Notes under the pieces: generated by a model
Database searches by the model: none
Seen by the model: only the letters and a program-made list of their open reading frames with translations
What the model was told of the DNA's origin: nothing
From: Pseudomonas oryzihabitans NBRC 102199
Lineage (GTDB): Bacteria > Pseudomonadota > Gammaproteobacteria > Pseudomonadales > Pseudomonadaceae
Assembly (NCBI RefSeq): GCF_000730625.1
Contig: NZ_BBIT01000011.1
Span: 1 to 64,000, forward strand
Direction: 5' to 3'
DNA length: 64,000 nucleotides
Translations under genes and position numbers: made by a program
Shown here: positions 11,139 through 20,026 of the stretch, piece after piece
How positions within the stretch are numbered: the stretch's first letter is position 1
Layout: each line of letters opens with the position of its first letter

Positions 11139-11720
11139 ATGAAAGCCAGGATGCTCGGTGTTGTCTCGCTCATTCTCGCGGGGTGCACGTCGGTACAGGT
11201 CCAGCCCGTCGCCGTACGCCCGGATGTGGTGTGTATCCAAGAGAATCCTGCTGTTTGGGTTAAAGACTTTCTCCCCGTGGTCCGGGCCGGTTTTGCTCGG
11301 CACGGTGTGCCTACCGAAAGCTATACACAGGTGCCACGCGAGTGCCCATACGTTCTTGAGTACACCGCGCGGCAAACCTGGGACGGCGTGCCTTACTTGT
11401 CAGCTGCCGAACTGACCCTACGCGACGCCAGTGGGCGCCTGGTGGGTCAGGCTGACTATCACCTGCGGGGTAAGGGCGGTTTCTCCCTTATGAAGTGGCA
11501 GGGGACCGCGACAAAGATCAATCCGGTGGTAGATGAGCTCCTGGGTCAGATGCGTCCCGCACCTGTCACCAGGCCGATCACGCCTGCTGTCTCGTCTTCT
11601 ACACCTGCCGGGCTGACCTTTGAAGACGAATTGGCTGCGCTTCAGGCAAAAAACCTGAGTTACCAGGACTACAGCAATCAGTACCGTGCGCTGCGGCAGC
11701 GCTATGGTCTGGATCGCTGA
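11139..11720 (+). CDS. Sbal_3080-like lipoprotein of unknown function
   Basis: A 193-residue predicted lipoprotein. A short hydrophobic signal ends in the lipobox LILAGC (Cys16), followed by TSVQVQP. The N-terminal 125 residues (VVCIQENPAVWVKDFLPVV, YVLEYTARQTWDG, ADYHLRGKGG) resemble the Sbal_3080 lipoprotein family, for which I know no function. A threonine/proline-rich linker and a short polar tail (DELAALQAKNLSYQDYSNQY) follow. GC is visibly lower than in the flanks, and the gene sits between tusA and a damaged copy of the tusA 3' end, both signs of acquisition. A perfect dyad at 11090-11109 precedes it. Confidence 0.7.
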   Translation: MKARMLGVVSLILAGCTSVQVQPVAVRPDVVCIQENPAVWVKDFLPVVRAGFARHGVPTESYTQVPRECPYVLEYTARQTWDGVPYLSAAELTLRDASGRLVGQADYHLRGKGGFSLMKWQGTATKINPVVDELLGQMRPAPVTRPITPAVSSSTPAGLTFEDELAALQAKNLSYQDYSNQYRALRQRYGLDR

Positions 11721-11740
11721 CTTCAATGTTGAACCCGTGG

Positions 11741-11773
11741 CGTTGGGCTTCGCCGCGCTCAACCCAATCTACG
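11741..11773. repeat. Intergenic repeat, GTTGGGCTTCG...CTCAACCCAA type, copy A
   Basis: CGTTGGGCTTCG, a short spacer, then CTCAACCCAATCTACG. The arms GTTGGG and CCCAAT/CCCAAC pair. The element recurs in the opposite orientation at 11997-12036. It lies directly after the lipoprotein gene. Confidence 0.55.
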
Positions 11774-11776
11774 TCG

Positions 11777-11844
11777 CTTCCTTGGCCATAAGCTGGTGGA
11801 AAAGGGCGTTATCTGTACTGGATTCGCAAGAAGGTGGAGTGAGG
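11777..11844 (+). pseudogene. Truncated second copy of the tusA 3' end
   Basis: This stretch aligns with tusA 10986-11066 over its whole length. There are four substitutions and one 13-base gap (after GAAAAG), which destroys the reading frame. It includes the tusA stop and the following GAGG. It has no start codon or 5' part, so it is a relic. Its presence after the lipoprotein gene means the interval 11067-11844 was gained at the tusA end, either by insertion of DNA carrying another tusA terminus or by duplication. Confidence 0.75.
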
Positions 11845-11875
11845 TCAGGCACCGCTCCGCAGCCTGTCGAGCACC

Positions 11876-11984
11876 TGTAGGAGCGGCCGCATCGGCGGAC
11901 CGCCAGGGTCGCGATAAAGCGGGCTCATCTCGTCACTTCGAGCCAGGGCCTAACCTCCTATCGCGGCCATGGGCCGCTCCTACA
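11876..11984. repeat. REPIN-like inverted repeat
   Basis: TGTAGGAGCGGCC opens the element and GGCCGCTCCTACA closes it as its inverted complement, 109 bases end to end. A second internal pair, GGTCGCGATAA and TATCGCGGCC, nests inside. This is the form of paired REP sequences in Pseudomonas. No gene is visible here. Confidence 0.7.
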
Positions 11985-11996
11985 CAGGGAGTGAGG

Positions 11997-12036
11997 CGTA
12001 GGTTGGGTTGAGACGGCTTCCTCGTCGAAGCCCAAC
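11997..12036. repeat. Intergenic repeat, GTTGGG...CCCAAC type, copy B (inverted)
   Basis: CGTAGGTTGGGTTGAG, a short variable middle, then CGAAGCCCAAC. It is the reverse-orientation counterpart of 11741-11773, so the two copies flank the tusA relic and the REPIN as an inverted pair. Confidence 0.55.
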
Positions 12037-12055
12037 AGGCCGGTGCCAAGCGAGT

Positions 12056-12087
12056 CGTAGCGTGGAAAACCGCGCAGCGTTTTCCAC
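12056..12087. repeat. Palindromic intergenic repeat, copy 2
   Basis: CGTAGCGTGGAAAAC then CGCGCAGCG then TTTTCCAC, a hairpin with GTGGAAAA and TTTTCCAC arms. It matches the element at positions 1-35 in inverted orientation. It ends just before the stop of the hydrolase on the other strand and may serve as that gene's 3' boundary. Confidence 0.55.
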
Positions 12088-12102
12088 TGTGGGCGCCTAC
12101 GT

Positions 12103-12753
12103 TCAGACGACACCTAGGCCCCTGACCACCCCCACCAGATGCTCCCCCAGCCGCCGATGCTGGTCCGCCTCGAAATGCACGCCGTCCACCGGACTCACCT
12201 GGATGATCTCGCCCGCGTCGACGAAGGCCGCGCCCTGGGCCTCGGCCACCTGGCGATACCGTGCGGCCAACTCGCGGGACTTGGCCGCACCACCAACGAA
12301 GATCTCGCCGAGAAAGCCCACTTCCTCGATGGGCACCGGCGCCATGACGATGAGCCTGGGCGTGGCACCGTCCGGTCCGGCGTTGCAGCGCCTGATCTCT
12401 TCCAGCAGCACCTGCAGGGCGCTGGCGATGTCCGCCGGTGTCACCGACAGCCGCGCCTTGAGGTCGTTGGTGCCCAGCATCAGCAGCAGGACATCCACCG
12501 GTAGCTGACTTTCCAGGCAGGGCCTGAGATAGCTGAGGCCATTCTTGTGATGGCCGTCGATGGGATCGTCGTGCACCGTGGTACGAGCGGGCAGGCCTTC
12601 CTCGATCACCCGCCAGTCGGCGCCCAGCCCGCGGGCCAGGACGCCGGGCCAGCGTTCGTCCCAGCCAAAGCGTTCGAGTACGCCGGGCTGGGTCAGGGGG
12701 CGGGTGCCGTGGGTGTTGGAGTCGCCATAGCAGAGCAGGGTACGCAAGGGCAT
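12103..12753 (-). CDS. SGNH/GDSL-family hydrolase (esterase)
   Basis: A 216-residue single-domain SGNH hydrolase. All blocks are visible: block I LLCYGDSNTHG (nucleophile Ser in GDSN), the oxyanion Gly around EEGLPARTT, block III LLMLGTNDLK, and block V DGVHFEADQH with the catalytic Asp and His. GDSN instead of GDSL is usual in the arylesterase branch. There is no signal peptide, so it is probably cytoplasmic. The substrate is unknown; short acyl esters are typical. It stands alone between the repeat cluster and the channel gene. Confidence 0.85.
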   Translation of the reverse strand: MPLRTLLCYGDSNTHGTRPLTQPGVLERFGWDERWPGVLARGLGADWRVIEEGLPARTTVHDDPIDGHHKNGLSYLRPCLESQLPVDVLLLMLGTNDLKARLSVTPADIASALQVLLEEIRRCNAGPDGATPRLIVMAPVPIEEVGFLGEIFVGGAAKSRELAARYRQVAEAQGAAFVDAGEIIQVSPVDGVHFEADQHRRLGEHLVGVVRGLGVV

Positions 12754-12841
12754 GGAAAAGCCTCGTCGGGACAGGTCATCCCCACCCTAGAAGCTATTCC
12801 CGCCGATCGCGAGGGCCGGCGGTCGTGCCAGCGCGGCCGGG

Positions 12842-14995
12842 TCAGCCCTCGCTGGGCGCCTGGCCGCCCCGCGTCGCCTGATCCAGTGGCGAGCCGCCCA
12901 CCTCGTAACGCACGTTCATGCGCGGCGAGGCCAGCTCGATGCCGGCATCGTCCAGGTAGCGTTTGAGCCTGAGGTTGAACGCCCGGGAGACCTCCCACTG
13001 CTTGATCGGCGCGGTCTTGAAGCGGAATCTGAGGATCGCCATGCCGGAATCGAAGCTTTCCACCCCCTGTAGCTCCAGCGGCGACCAGATGTCCCGGCCC
13101 ATCAGCGGATCCTGGCGCAGCGAGCGGCCGACCTCCTGGACCATTTCGATGGCCTTGTCCACCGACAGCGCCTGGGGAATCGGCAGACGGAAGATGGCGT
13201 AGCCGAATTGCCGCGAGTAGTTCTGGATGCTCTTGATCTCGCTGAACGGGATGGTGTGGACGATGCCGTCGATGTCCCTCAGCCGCACGGTGCGGATGGT
13301 CAGACCCTCGACGGTGCCCAGGTGGTTGCCGACGTCGACGTAGTCGCCGATGGCCAGGGAGTCCTCGATGATGATGAACAGCCCGGTGATGAGGTCGGCC
13401 ACCAGGCTCTGGGCGCCGAAGCCCACCGCCAGGCCGATGACGCCGGCACCGGCCAGCAGCGGGGTGACGTTCACGCCCATGTTGGCCAGGGCGACGATCA
13501 GGGCGATGACGAAGATGGTCAGGAACAGTACGTTGCGGATCAGCGGCAACATGGTCTGGGCGCGGGCGTTGTTCGGGCTGACGCGGTGCAGGTTGAGGCC
13601 GCGGTGGATGGCGGTGTCGGCCAGGATCCACACCAGCCACGCCAGCAGCAGGGTGCCACCCAGGCCGAAGAACTTGCTGGCGACCGCATGGCCGTCACCC
13701 TGGCTGAATCTGAGCAGCGAGAGATTCCAGGCGCGCAGGGCCAGCTCGATCCCCACCAGCCAGATGGCGATGCCCAGCACCAGCACGAAGAAGGCGCGCA
13801 GCCGTTCGGCATAGGCCTCTTGGATACGGCCGTGCGGCCGCCGGCGCAGCAATCGCGCTCGCACCAGGGCGTTGAGTCCCAGGGCGGCGCCCATGGTCAC
13901 GGCGAACAGCAGCGCCCGGCGCAGGGCGTCGCTGGTATCGCCGGCGGAGACGAAGGTGGCGACCACCGAGACCGCCACCAGGATCAGCAGCGGCAGGTGC
14001 CAGAGCCGGGCGATCAGGTGGCGCACGCCCTGCAGACCGTGCAGCGCCTGGCGCTTGGCCAGCGGCTGGTTGCGGATCAAGTGGGCGATGGGGCGGCGGA
14101 ATCTCAGGGCGAACTGGGCGGTGAGCAACGCCGCGCAGATGTTGGCGCCGATGGCGATGACCGCGGCCAGGTGTGGCCCCAGGGTCTCGGCCAGGTGCGG
14201 ATCGCTGGCGGCGCCGCCCAGCGCGGCCAGGCTGCCGATGATCCACAGCGGGCGGAAGGCGCGGCGGCGCAGGATCAGCAGGGCGCGACTGCGATGGGCG
14301 CCGCTGGGCAGCGAGCAGATCACCACCACGGTAGCGGCGAACAGCGGGCCGGTGACGGCGGCATAGGCCAGGGCGACGGCCACCGTCTTGCCCAGCGAAT
14401 CCGGCAGCCACAGCGACACCACCAGGGTCAGGATGAAGGCCAGCAGCCAGGGCGCCAGCTTGCGCAGGGCGAAACGGACCAGGTCCAGGGTGCGCGGCCT
14501 GAGCGGCAACTCCTCGGACAGTCCGAATCTCACCCGCAGGCGATGGCTGATGGTCTTCAGGCCCAGGGCGCAACCGGCCCAGAAGGCCAGGGTGACGACA
14601 AAGCCGGAGAGCAGGTTGAGGCGCTGTTCGGGCGCCGGCGCCAGGGCGGCCAGCTCGGCGCCGGCCTGGTCCAGCTGGTATTGCCAGCGTTCGCGCAGGT
14701 TGTCGCGTTGCAGCTGCTGCTCGACCACCGTCAGGGTGTCGGTGATCAGCCCGATCACGCCCTGGGAGGCGCTGGGCTCGGCCTTGTTCTGCGCCGCCTG
14801 CAGCTTCTTGAGATCCGCCAGCAGGCGATTGCGCTGCTGGTCGCTCTCCAGGGTCTTGATGACCTGGTCCAGGGACTGGCCGAATTGCGGATCGACCTGG
14901 TCCTTCTGGGCGCCCGGCAGTCCGGGCAGGGCGGCCTGAGCCGGGCCGATGAGCAGAAAGCAGAGGCAGAGGAGTTGTAGCAGGCGAAAGATCAT
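12842..14995 (-). CDS. MscS-family mechanosensitive channel, YbiO-like
   Basis: A 717-residue inner-membrane protein. It has a signal peptide (LLQLLCLCFLLIGPAQA), a periplasmic helical region to about residue 140 with a coiled-coil feel (QQRNLLADLKKLQ), many transmembrane helices, and the MscS core near the C-terminus (GVNVTPLLAGAGVIGLAVGF, then QSLVADLITGLFIIIEDSLA). The pore helix is rich in Gly/Ala as expected. The layout resembles E. coli YbiO, a channel of about 740 residues that opens on membrane tension after osmotic downshift. It is monocistronic in appearance. Confidence 0.88.
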   Translation of the reverse strand: MIFRLLQLLCLCFLLIGPAQAALPGLPGAQKDQVDPQFGQSLDQVIKTLESDQQRNRLLADLKKLQAAQNKAEPSASQGVIGLITDTLTVVEQQLQRDNLRERWQYQLDQAGAELAALAPAPEQRLNLLSGFVVTLAFWAGCALGLKTISHRLRVRFGLSEELPLRPRTLDLVRFALRKLAPWLLAFILTLVVSLWLPDSLGKTVAVALAYAAVTGPLFAATVVVICSLPSGAHRSRALLILRRRAFRPLWIIGSLAALGGAASDPHLAETLGPHLAAVIAIGANICAALLTAQFALRFRRPIAHLIRNQPLAKRQALHGLQGVRHLIARLWHLPLLILVAVSVVATFVSAGDTSDALRRALLFAVTMGAALGLNALVRARLLRRRPHGRIQEAYAERLRAFFVLVLGIAIWLVGIELALRAWNLSLLRFSQGDGHAVASKFFGLGGTLLLAWLVWILADTAIHRGLNLHRVSPNNARAQTMLPLIRNVLFLTIFVIALIVALANMGVNVTPLLAGAGVIGLAVGFGAQSLVADLITGLFIIIEDSLAIGDYVDVGNHLGTVEGLTIRTVRLRDIDGIVHTIPFSEIKSIQNYSRQFGYAIFRLPIPQALSVDKAIEMVQEVGRSLRQDPLMGRDIWSPLELQGVESFDSGMAILRFRFKTAPIKQWEVSRAFNLRLKRYLDDAGIELASPRMNVRYEVGGSPLDQATRGGQAPSEG

Positions 14996-15088
14996 CGAAG
15001 CCGCACGCTCGCGAAAGAGGGAAACGCCCGTCCCGGTCGGCAGGACCGCCGGCCGGGGCGAGGGCGCCAGTGTACCAAGGGCAGCGCG

Positions 15089-16450
15089 CTAGGCGCTGTG
15101 GATGCGTCGACGGGCGCTGCGGGCCAGCCGCACCGAGAGCAGGATGGCCGCGCAGGTCAGGCCCAGCACCAGCCCCTGCCAGAGGCCGGCCGGACCCCGT
15201 GGGGCACCGAACCAGTCGCTCAGGCCCAGTGCCCAGCCCACCGGCAGGCCCACGCCCCAGTAGGCCAGCAGGGTGATGATCATGGTCGCGCGGGTGTCCT
15301 GGTAACCGCGCAGGGCGCCGGCGGCGGTGACCTGGATGGCATCGGAGAACTGGAAGATGCCGGCGAATACCAGCAGCGAGGCCGCCAGCTGGATCACCGC
15401 CAGGTCCTGGGAATAGAGCCCGGCGATCGCCGTGCGCGCGGTCAGCATCAGGGTGCAGGAAACGCAGGCGCAGAGCAGCCCGGCGGCCATGCCGACCCCG
15501 GCGGAAAAGCGCGCCTCGCGTGGTTCGCCGCGCCCCAGCGCCTGGCCGACCCGCACCGTCACCGCCATGCCCAGCGCCAGGGGCACCATGAACACCAGCC
15601 CGGAGAAGTTGAGCGCCACCTGGTGCCCGGCGACCACGGTCGGTCCCAGCTCGCCGATCAGCAGGGCCACCACGGAAAAGATGCTGGATTCGGCGAAAAT
15701 CGCGATGCCGATGGGCACGCCGATGGCCAGCAGGGCGCGCAGCGTCGGCCCATGGGGCCGCTCGAAGCGGGCGAAAAGGGCGCAGGCGCGATAGCGCTCG
15801 GTGCGGATGATTGCCAGCATGGCCAGCAGTATCGCCCACATCACCGTACCCGAGGCGAAGCCGCAGCCGGCGCCGCCCAGCGCCGGCATGCCCAGGTGGC
15901 CGTAAATGAAGATCCAGTTCAGCGGCACGTTCAGCGCCAGGCCGGCGAGCCCTACCAGCATCGCCGGGCGGGTACGCCCGAGGCCGTCGCTGAAGCAGCG
16001 CAGTACATAGTAGAAGGCGGTGGCGGGCAGGCCCATGGCGATGCCCTTGAGATAGAGCAGGGTCGGCCCGATCAGCTGGGCGTCGACATGCATGGCCACC
16101 AGCAGCGGGCGGGCGTTGAGCAGCAGCAGGCTGGCGATGAGGCCACAACCCAGGGCCAGCCATAGCGCCTGGCGCACCAGCGGACCGATCTCCTGGCTGC
16201 GGCCGCCGCCGTGGCGCTCGGCTACCTTGGGGGTGGTCGCCAGCAGGATGCCGGTCATCAGCAGGAACACCGGAATCCACACGGAGTTGCCCAGGGCGAC
16301 GGCGGCGAGGTCGAGCGGGCCGACCCGGCCGGCCATGACGGCGTCGACGAAGCCCATGGCCGAATGGGAGAGCTGGGCGATGACGATGGGCGCGGCCAGG
16401 GAGAGCAGGGCGCCGAATTCACGTCTGATGCGGGGCAGGGAGGAGGTCAC
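15089..16450 (-). CDS. MATE-family multidrug/Na+ antiporter (NorM-like)
   Basis: A 453-residue, 12-helix MATE transporter. The N-terminus LLSLAAPIVIAQLSHSAMGF followed by VDAVMAGR is the classical MATE start. The second half repeats the pattern at about residue 235 (ALLAIGVPIGIAIFAES). Members export cationic drugs or metabolites in exchange for Na+ or H+. The start is GTG, with no strong ribosome site visible. It is divergent from pdxB, with about 130 bases between. Specificity cannot be told from sequence. Confidence 0.9.
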   Translation of the reverse strand: MTSSLPRIRREFGALLSLAAPIVIAQLSHSAMGFVDAVMAGRVGPLDLAAVALGNSVWIPVFLLMTGILLATTPKVAERHGGGRSQEIGPLVRQALWLALGCGLIASLLLLNARPLLVAMHVDAQLIGPTLLYLKGIAMGLPATAFYYVLRCFSDGLGRTRPAMLVGLAGLALNVPLNWIFIYGHLGMPALGGAGCGFASGTVMWAILLAMLAIIRTERYRACALFARFERPHGPTLRALLAIGVPIGIAIFAESSIFSVVALLIGELGPTVVAGHQVALNFSGLVFMVPLALGMAVTVRVGQALGRGEPREARFSAGVGMAAGLLCACVSCTLMLTARTAIAGLYSQDLAVIQLAASLLVFAGIFQFSDAIQVTAAGALRGYQDTRATMIITLLAYWGVGLPVGWALGLSDWFGAPRGPAGLWQGLVLGLTCAAILLSVRLARSARRRIHSA

Positions 16451-16580
16451 TTGATCGTTCGGTCAGCTTCGGGGCCGATAGTCTAGTCCTCATGGCCCGG
16501 GTGGCAACCCTCGCGGCGACCATTGCCTGCCGCCGATGGCCTGCTAAAGTGCCGGTCCCCGCCCTTGCGAGTGCCCAGGC

Positions 16581-17744
16581 ATGCACATTCTCGCCGACGA
16601 AAACATTCCGCTGCTGGACGCCTTCTTCGGGCCCCACGCCACCCTCGAGCGCCTTCCCGGCCGCGCCTTTGATCGCGCCGCCGTGAGTCGCGCCGATGCG
16701 CTGCTGGTGCGCTCCATCACCCGTGTCGACGCCGCGCTGCTGGCCGGGTCCAGGGTCGGCTTCGTCGGCACCTGCACCATAGGCACCGATCACCTGGACC
16801 TGGGCTATCTCGACCAGGCCGGCATCCGCTGGAGCAATGCGCCCGGCTGCAACGCCCGCGGCGTGGTGGACTGGGTGCTCGGCGCCCTGCTGGCACTGGC
16901 CGATGGTGCCGGCGCCGAGCTGGCCCAGCGCACCTATGGCATCGTCGGCGCCGGGCAGGTCGGTGGCCGCCTGGCCGAGGTGCTGCGCGGACTGGGCTGG
17001 ACGGTGCTGGTCTGCGATCCGCCCCGCCAGGCCGCGGAGGGGGGTGACTTCCACAGCCTCGACGAATTGCTCGAGCGCTGCGACGTGCTCTGTCTGCATA
17101 CCCCGCTGATCCGGGACGGCGAGCAGCGCACCTTGCACCTGTTCGATGCCACTCGCCTGGCCAGCCTGCGCCCGGGGACCTGGCTGCTCAACGCCTGCCG
17201 GGGCGAGGTGGTCGATAACGCCGCGCTGCGGACGCATCTGGCCAGCGGCGCCGAGCTCAGGGTGGCGCTGGATGTCTGGGAAGGCGAGCCGGGCATCGAT
17301 CCTGAACTGGCCCGCCTGTGCCATCTGGTCACGCCCCATATCGCCGGGCACAGCCTGGAAGGCAAGTGGCGCGGCACTGCGCAGATCTACGAAGCCTTCT
17401 GCGCCTGGAGCGGGGAGACACCGCGGCTGAATCTGGGCGATCTGTTGCCGCCGCAGCAGCTGGAGCGCCTGGTGTTCAGCGGGGATACGCCCGAGGCGAC
17501 TGTCTTCAGGCGGGTCTGCCGCGCGGTCTATGATCCGCGTGACGACGATGCGGCGCTACGCGCGACCCTCGGCTTGCCGGCCGTGGCGCGCGCCCAGGCG
17601 TTCGACGCCCTGCGCAAGGGCTATCCCATGCGTCGGGAGATTCCGGGGCTGGTGCTCGAAGGGGCGGGCGTGGCTCGGCTGGCGAGGGCCCTGGGCTGCA
17701 GCTGGCGACATGGCGACGGCTCCGAAAGCGGCGGTGTCGCTTAG
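16581..17744 (+). CDS. pdxB: Erythronate-4-phosphate dehydrogenase
   Basis: A 387-residue D-2-hydroxyacid dehydrogenase of the PdxB type, which oxidises 4-phosphoerythronate in the DXP-dependent pyridoxal phosphate pathway. It begins [16 protein letters not shown], as PdxB does. The NAD fold has [17 protein letters not shown]. The catalytic Arg ([11 protein letters not shown]), Glu (WEGEPGID) and His ([12 protein letters not shown]) are all present. The extra C-terminal dimerisation domain of PdxB follows. Length is normal (378-390). It is convergent with ppnP. Confidence 0.96.
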   Translation: MHILADENIPLLDAFFGPHATLERLPGRAFDRAAVSRADALLVRSITRVDAALLAGSRVGFVGTCTIGTDHLDLGYLDQAGIRWSNAPGCNARGVVDWVLGALLALADGAGAELAQRTYGIVGAGQVGGRLAEVLRGLGWTVLVCDPPRQAAEGGDFHSLDELLERCDVLCLHTPLIRDGEQRTLHLFDATRLASLRPGTWLLNACRGEVVDNAALRTHLASGAELRVALDVWEGEPGIDPELARLCHLVTPHIAGHSLEGKWRGTAQIYEAFCAWSGETPRLNLGDLLPPQQLERLVFSGDTPEATVFRRVCRAVYDPRDDDAALRATLGLPAVARAQAFDALRKGYPMRREIPGLVLEGAGVARLARALGCSWRHGDGSESGGVA

Positions 17745-17830
17745 GACCGAGGCGAGGCGCAAGCGTTCAGGTGGGGTAGCGGCCTCCCGCCAGCCGGCCG
17801 GGACGGCCTAATGACGGGAGCGCAAGGCGC

Positions 17831-17848
17831 GGGAGCCGCATGGCTCCC
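17831..17848. terminator. Hairpin between pdxB and ppnP
   Basis: GGGAGCC / GGCTCCC arms around a short GCAT loop, just downstream of the ppnP stop in its reading direction. There is no T-run on either strand, so termination activity is uncertain. Confidence 0.35.
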
Positions 17849-17854
17849 CCGGAC

Positions 17855-18136
17855 TTAGTGGTATGCGCAGAGGTAGGCGGTGTCTTCCGCGACCTTGAGC
17901 TGGAACTTGGCATTGGCCGGCACGGTGAACTGGCTGCCCGCGGCGAAGGTTTCCCAGGTCTCGCTGCCCGGCAGCTTGACGGTCAGGGCGCCGGCCACCA
18001 CGTGCATGACTTCCAGCTGGCTGGTGCCGAATTCGTATTCACCGCGGGCCATGACGCCCAGGGTGGCGGGCTTGGACTTGAGGCTGAAGGCGATGGATTT
18101 GACGGTGCCGTCGAAGTATTCGTTGACCTTGAACAT
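17855..18136 (-). CDS. ppnP: Pyrimidine/purine nucleoside phosphorylase PpnP (DUF1255, cupin)
   Basis: A 93-residue single-domain cupin of the YaiE/PpnP family, beginning [17 protein letters not shown]. The motif [20 protein letters not shown] and the late [10 protein letters not shown] are characteristic. PpnP splits many nucleosides with phosphate into base and ribose-1-phosphate for salvage. I start at 18136 because the family N-terminus is exactly there, with AAGGAAAT upstream. It is convergent with pdxB. Confidence 0.92.
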   Translation of the reverse strand: MFKVNEYFDGTVKSIAFSLKSKPATLGVMARGEYEFGTSQLEVMHVVAGALTVKLPGSETWETFAAGSQFTVPANAKFQLKVAEDTAYLCAYH

Positions 18137-18218
18137 CGGATTTCCTTGTGCGAAAGCGGTTGGGACCGTCGGCGAGTATGCCCAAGGCCGAGGCCCACTG
18201 TCACCGCTCCAGACGAGG

Positions 18219-18770
18219 CTAGCGCGCGAAGGCTGGCAGGCTGGCGGGCAACAGCTTGGCGGTGTTGCGGGCGTCGGTCTCGGCCCGGTGCAGCACCCCG
18301 GTAAAGGCCAGTCCCGCCGATTCCAGGGCGGCGGTGAGTCCCAGCGGACGCGCCAGGCCGCGGGCCTTGGCGAAGGCCTGCTTGAGATTGCGATGTGGCA
18401 CCCGGGCCAGGTGGGTATGCAGGTCGTGCTCGCGCCAGGCGCGTTCAAGCAGGCGACGGTCGAAATCGCCCCAGCTGCACCAGCCGGCGAGGGTGGTCTC
18501 GTAGGCGCCCAGCCAGGCCTCGAACGCCGGCCAGGTGCCTTCAAGCGGCTCGGCGCCATCGACGTCGGCCTGGCTGATATGGGTGAGGTTGCGGCAGAAG
18601 GGCGTCAGCAGCGGCAGCCGCCGGGGCTGGACGAAACTCTGGTAGCGACCGAGCTCCTGGCCCTCGGCGTCCACCATCACCGCGCCGATCTCGATGATCT
18701 CCATCAACTCCAGGGGCCAGCCGCCTTCGTCGGTGGTCGCTTCCAGGTCCAGCACCAGCCAATGCTTCAT
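18219..18770 (-). CDS. DEDDh-family 3'-5' exonuclease (Eri1/KapD-like)
   Basis: A 183-residue exonuclease of the DnaQ superfamily. The ExoI motif [13 protein letters not shown] supplies Asp and Glu, the ExoII region lies around [14 protein letters not shown], and ExoIII is [14 protein letters not shown] with the His and last Asp. The pattern [11 protein letters not shown] followed by [19 protein letters not shown] matches the Eri1/KapD branch, which trims structured RNA 3' ends in some relatives. It is a free-standing nuclease, not a polymerase subunit. It is divergent from the YkgJ gene. Confidence 0.85.
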   Translation of the reverse strand: MKHWLVLDLEATTDEGGWPLELMEIIEIGAVMVDAEGQELGRYQSFVQPRRLPLLTPFCRNLTHISQADVDGAEPLEGTWPAFEAWLGAYETTLAGWCSWGDFDRRLLERAWREHDLHTHLARVPHRNLKQAFAKARGLARPLGLTAALESAGLAFTGVLHRAETDARNTAKLLPASLPAFAR

Positions 18771-18955
18771 CGTCACGCCCTCGGGGAGCCGCCTCGATCG
18801 TCGCAGATAAGACGGTGGAAAGGCCGCGGGGTTGCGTGGCGAGGTGCGAATGAATGTTACATTCATGACTCGATAGCGACATCTGGTCACGATTCGCTTG
18901 TGAGGCCCCGGCCTTGCTCTTAAGCTTGAAGCCTCTTTCTCTGCGAGTTTCACCC

Positions 18956-19210
18956 ATGGAGTGCCGTCCGGGTTGTGGCGCCTGTTGCATCGCGCCGTCG
19001 ATCTCCTCACCGCTGCCACGCATGCCCCAGGGCAAGCCCTCCGGCGTGCGCTGCGCCCACCTGGACAGCACCAACCGCTGCGACCTGTTCGGCTCGCCGC
19101 TGCGCCCGGCGGTGTGCGGCGGCTTCCAGGCCGAGCTGGCGTTCTGCGGCACCAGCAGCGCCGAAGCCATGGCCATCCTGCTGCGCCTCGAAGGTGAAAC
19201 CGCCGCCTGA
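18956..19210 (+). CDS. YkgJ-family cysteine cluster protein
   Basis: An 84-residue protein with cysteines arranged as [32 protein letters not shown] and FCG. This matches the CxxCGxCC...C...C pattern of the YkgJ/Fe-S-Zn zinc-or-iron-chelating family (UPF0153). The function is not established; metal binding is expected. I start at the ATG at 18956 because [11 protein letters not shown] is the family start; an upstream in-frame ATG at 18914 would add an unrelated leader. The START-domain gene follows 50 bases later. Confidence 0.82.
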   Translation: MECRPGCGACCIAPSISSPLPRMPQGKPSGVRCAHLDSTNRCDLFGSPLRPAVCGGFQAELAFCGTSSAEAMAILLRLEGETAA

Positions 19211-19260
19211 TCCGGTTTTGAATTGCGCTCTCCGACAACCACAACAACAAGGGACGTCCC

Positions 19261-19860
19261 ATGCACAAGCCGCTTCGCTCCATCCTCGCCCTGACCCTGC
19301 TCGCAGCCACCGGCCTGGCCCAGGCCGAGGACTGGCAACTCGCCAAGCAGGAAGACGGCATCCAGGTCTACACCCGCGCGGTCGCCGGCTCCAAGTACAA
19401 GGCCTACCGCGGCGTGGTCCAGATCAAGGCCGATCCGGCCACCATCGCCAAGCTGCAGGACGACCCCGTGGGTTCCTGCAAGTGGATCTTCCGCTGCCAG
19501 TCGCTGCAGGTGCTCAAGCGCCAGGACAACCAGGCCTGGACCTACATGCGCATCGACATGCCCTGGCCGGTGACCGCCCGTGACGTGGTGCTGCACATCA
19601 CCGAGCAGAAGACCCCCGATGGCGGCTTTACCCGCACCCTCGAAGGCCAGCCGGACTATCGGCCTGCCGCCGACGGCTATGTGCGGGTCGCCAGCTTCCA
19701 GGGTCAGTGGCGCGTGGTACCGAAGAACGGCGGCTCGGAAGTGACCTACGAGGCCCAGAGCGAGCCGGGTGGCAGCGTGCCGTCCTGGCTGGCCAACAGC
19801 TTCGTGGTTGATGCCCCGCTCAACACCCTGAAGGGCCTGCGCCAGGCCGCGCAGCGCTGA
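19261..19860 (+). CDS. Periplasmic START-domain protein
   Basis: A 199-residue protein with a clear signal peptide (SILALTLLAATGLAQA, cleavage near residue 22) and a START-type lipid-binding domain. Indicators are DWQLAKQEDGIQVYTR, KAYRGVVQIKA, the WTYMRIDMPWPVTARDVV stretch and the C-terminal amphipathic helix (SWLANSFVVDAPLNTLKGL). It probably binds a lipid or other hydrophobic ligand in the periplasm; no ligand is known to me. The ribosome site is weak (AAGGGACG). Confidence 0.87.
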   Translation: MHKPLRSILALTLLAATGLAQAEDWQLAKQEDGIQVYTRAVAGSKYKAYRGVVQIKADPATIAKLQDDPVGSCKWIFRCQSLQVLKRQDNQAWTYMRIDMPWPVTARDVVLHITEQKTPDGGFTRTLEGQPDYRPAADGYVRVASFQGQWRVVPKNGGSEVTYEAQSEPGGSVPSWLANSFVVDAPLNTLKGLRQAAQR

Positions 19861-19878
19861 TCAACCGCCTTCGGGCAA

Positions 19879-19904
19879 AGGCCTGGCCCGTTGGCGCCAG
19901 GCCT
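19879..19904. terminator. Hairpin after the START-domain gene
   Basis: AGGCCTGGC / GCCAGGCCT, a perfect 9-bp stem 18 bases after the stop, in the gap between convergent transcripts. Only a short T-containing tail follows. Confidence 0.5.
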
Positions 19905-20026
19905 GTTCAATACCTCCCCCGCGCCAAACCGTGGCGGTCCACCCGCATTCCTGAGTAGGCGTCTTTAATACCACCCCTTTGGTTTTGATGCATGAAGGGC
20001 GAACCCCTCTGCCTCGACGCTGGTAA

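Noticed and set aside
11740-12090. Possible CRISPR-like repeat array
   Set aside because: The repeats are of different kinds and orientations, with no regular spacers and no cas genes in the window.
13695-16280. Long minus-strand frame (861 codons) across the MATE and channel genes
   Set aside because: Same strand but a different frame from both real genes; it is low-complexity Arg/Pro/Gly and spans two unrelated genes.
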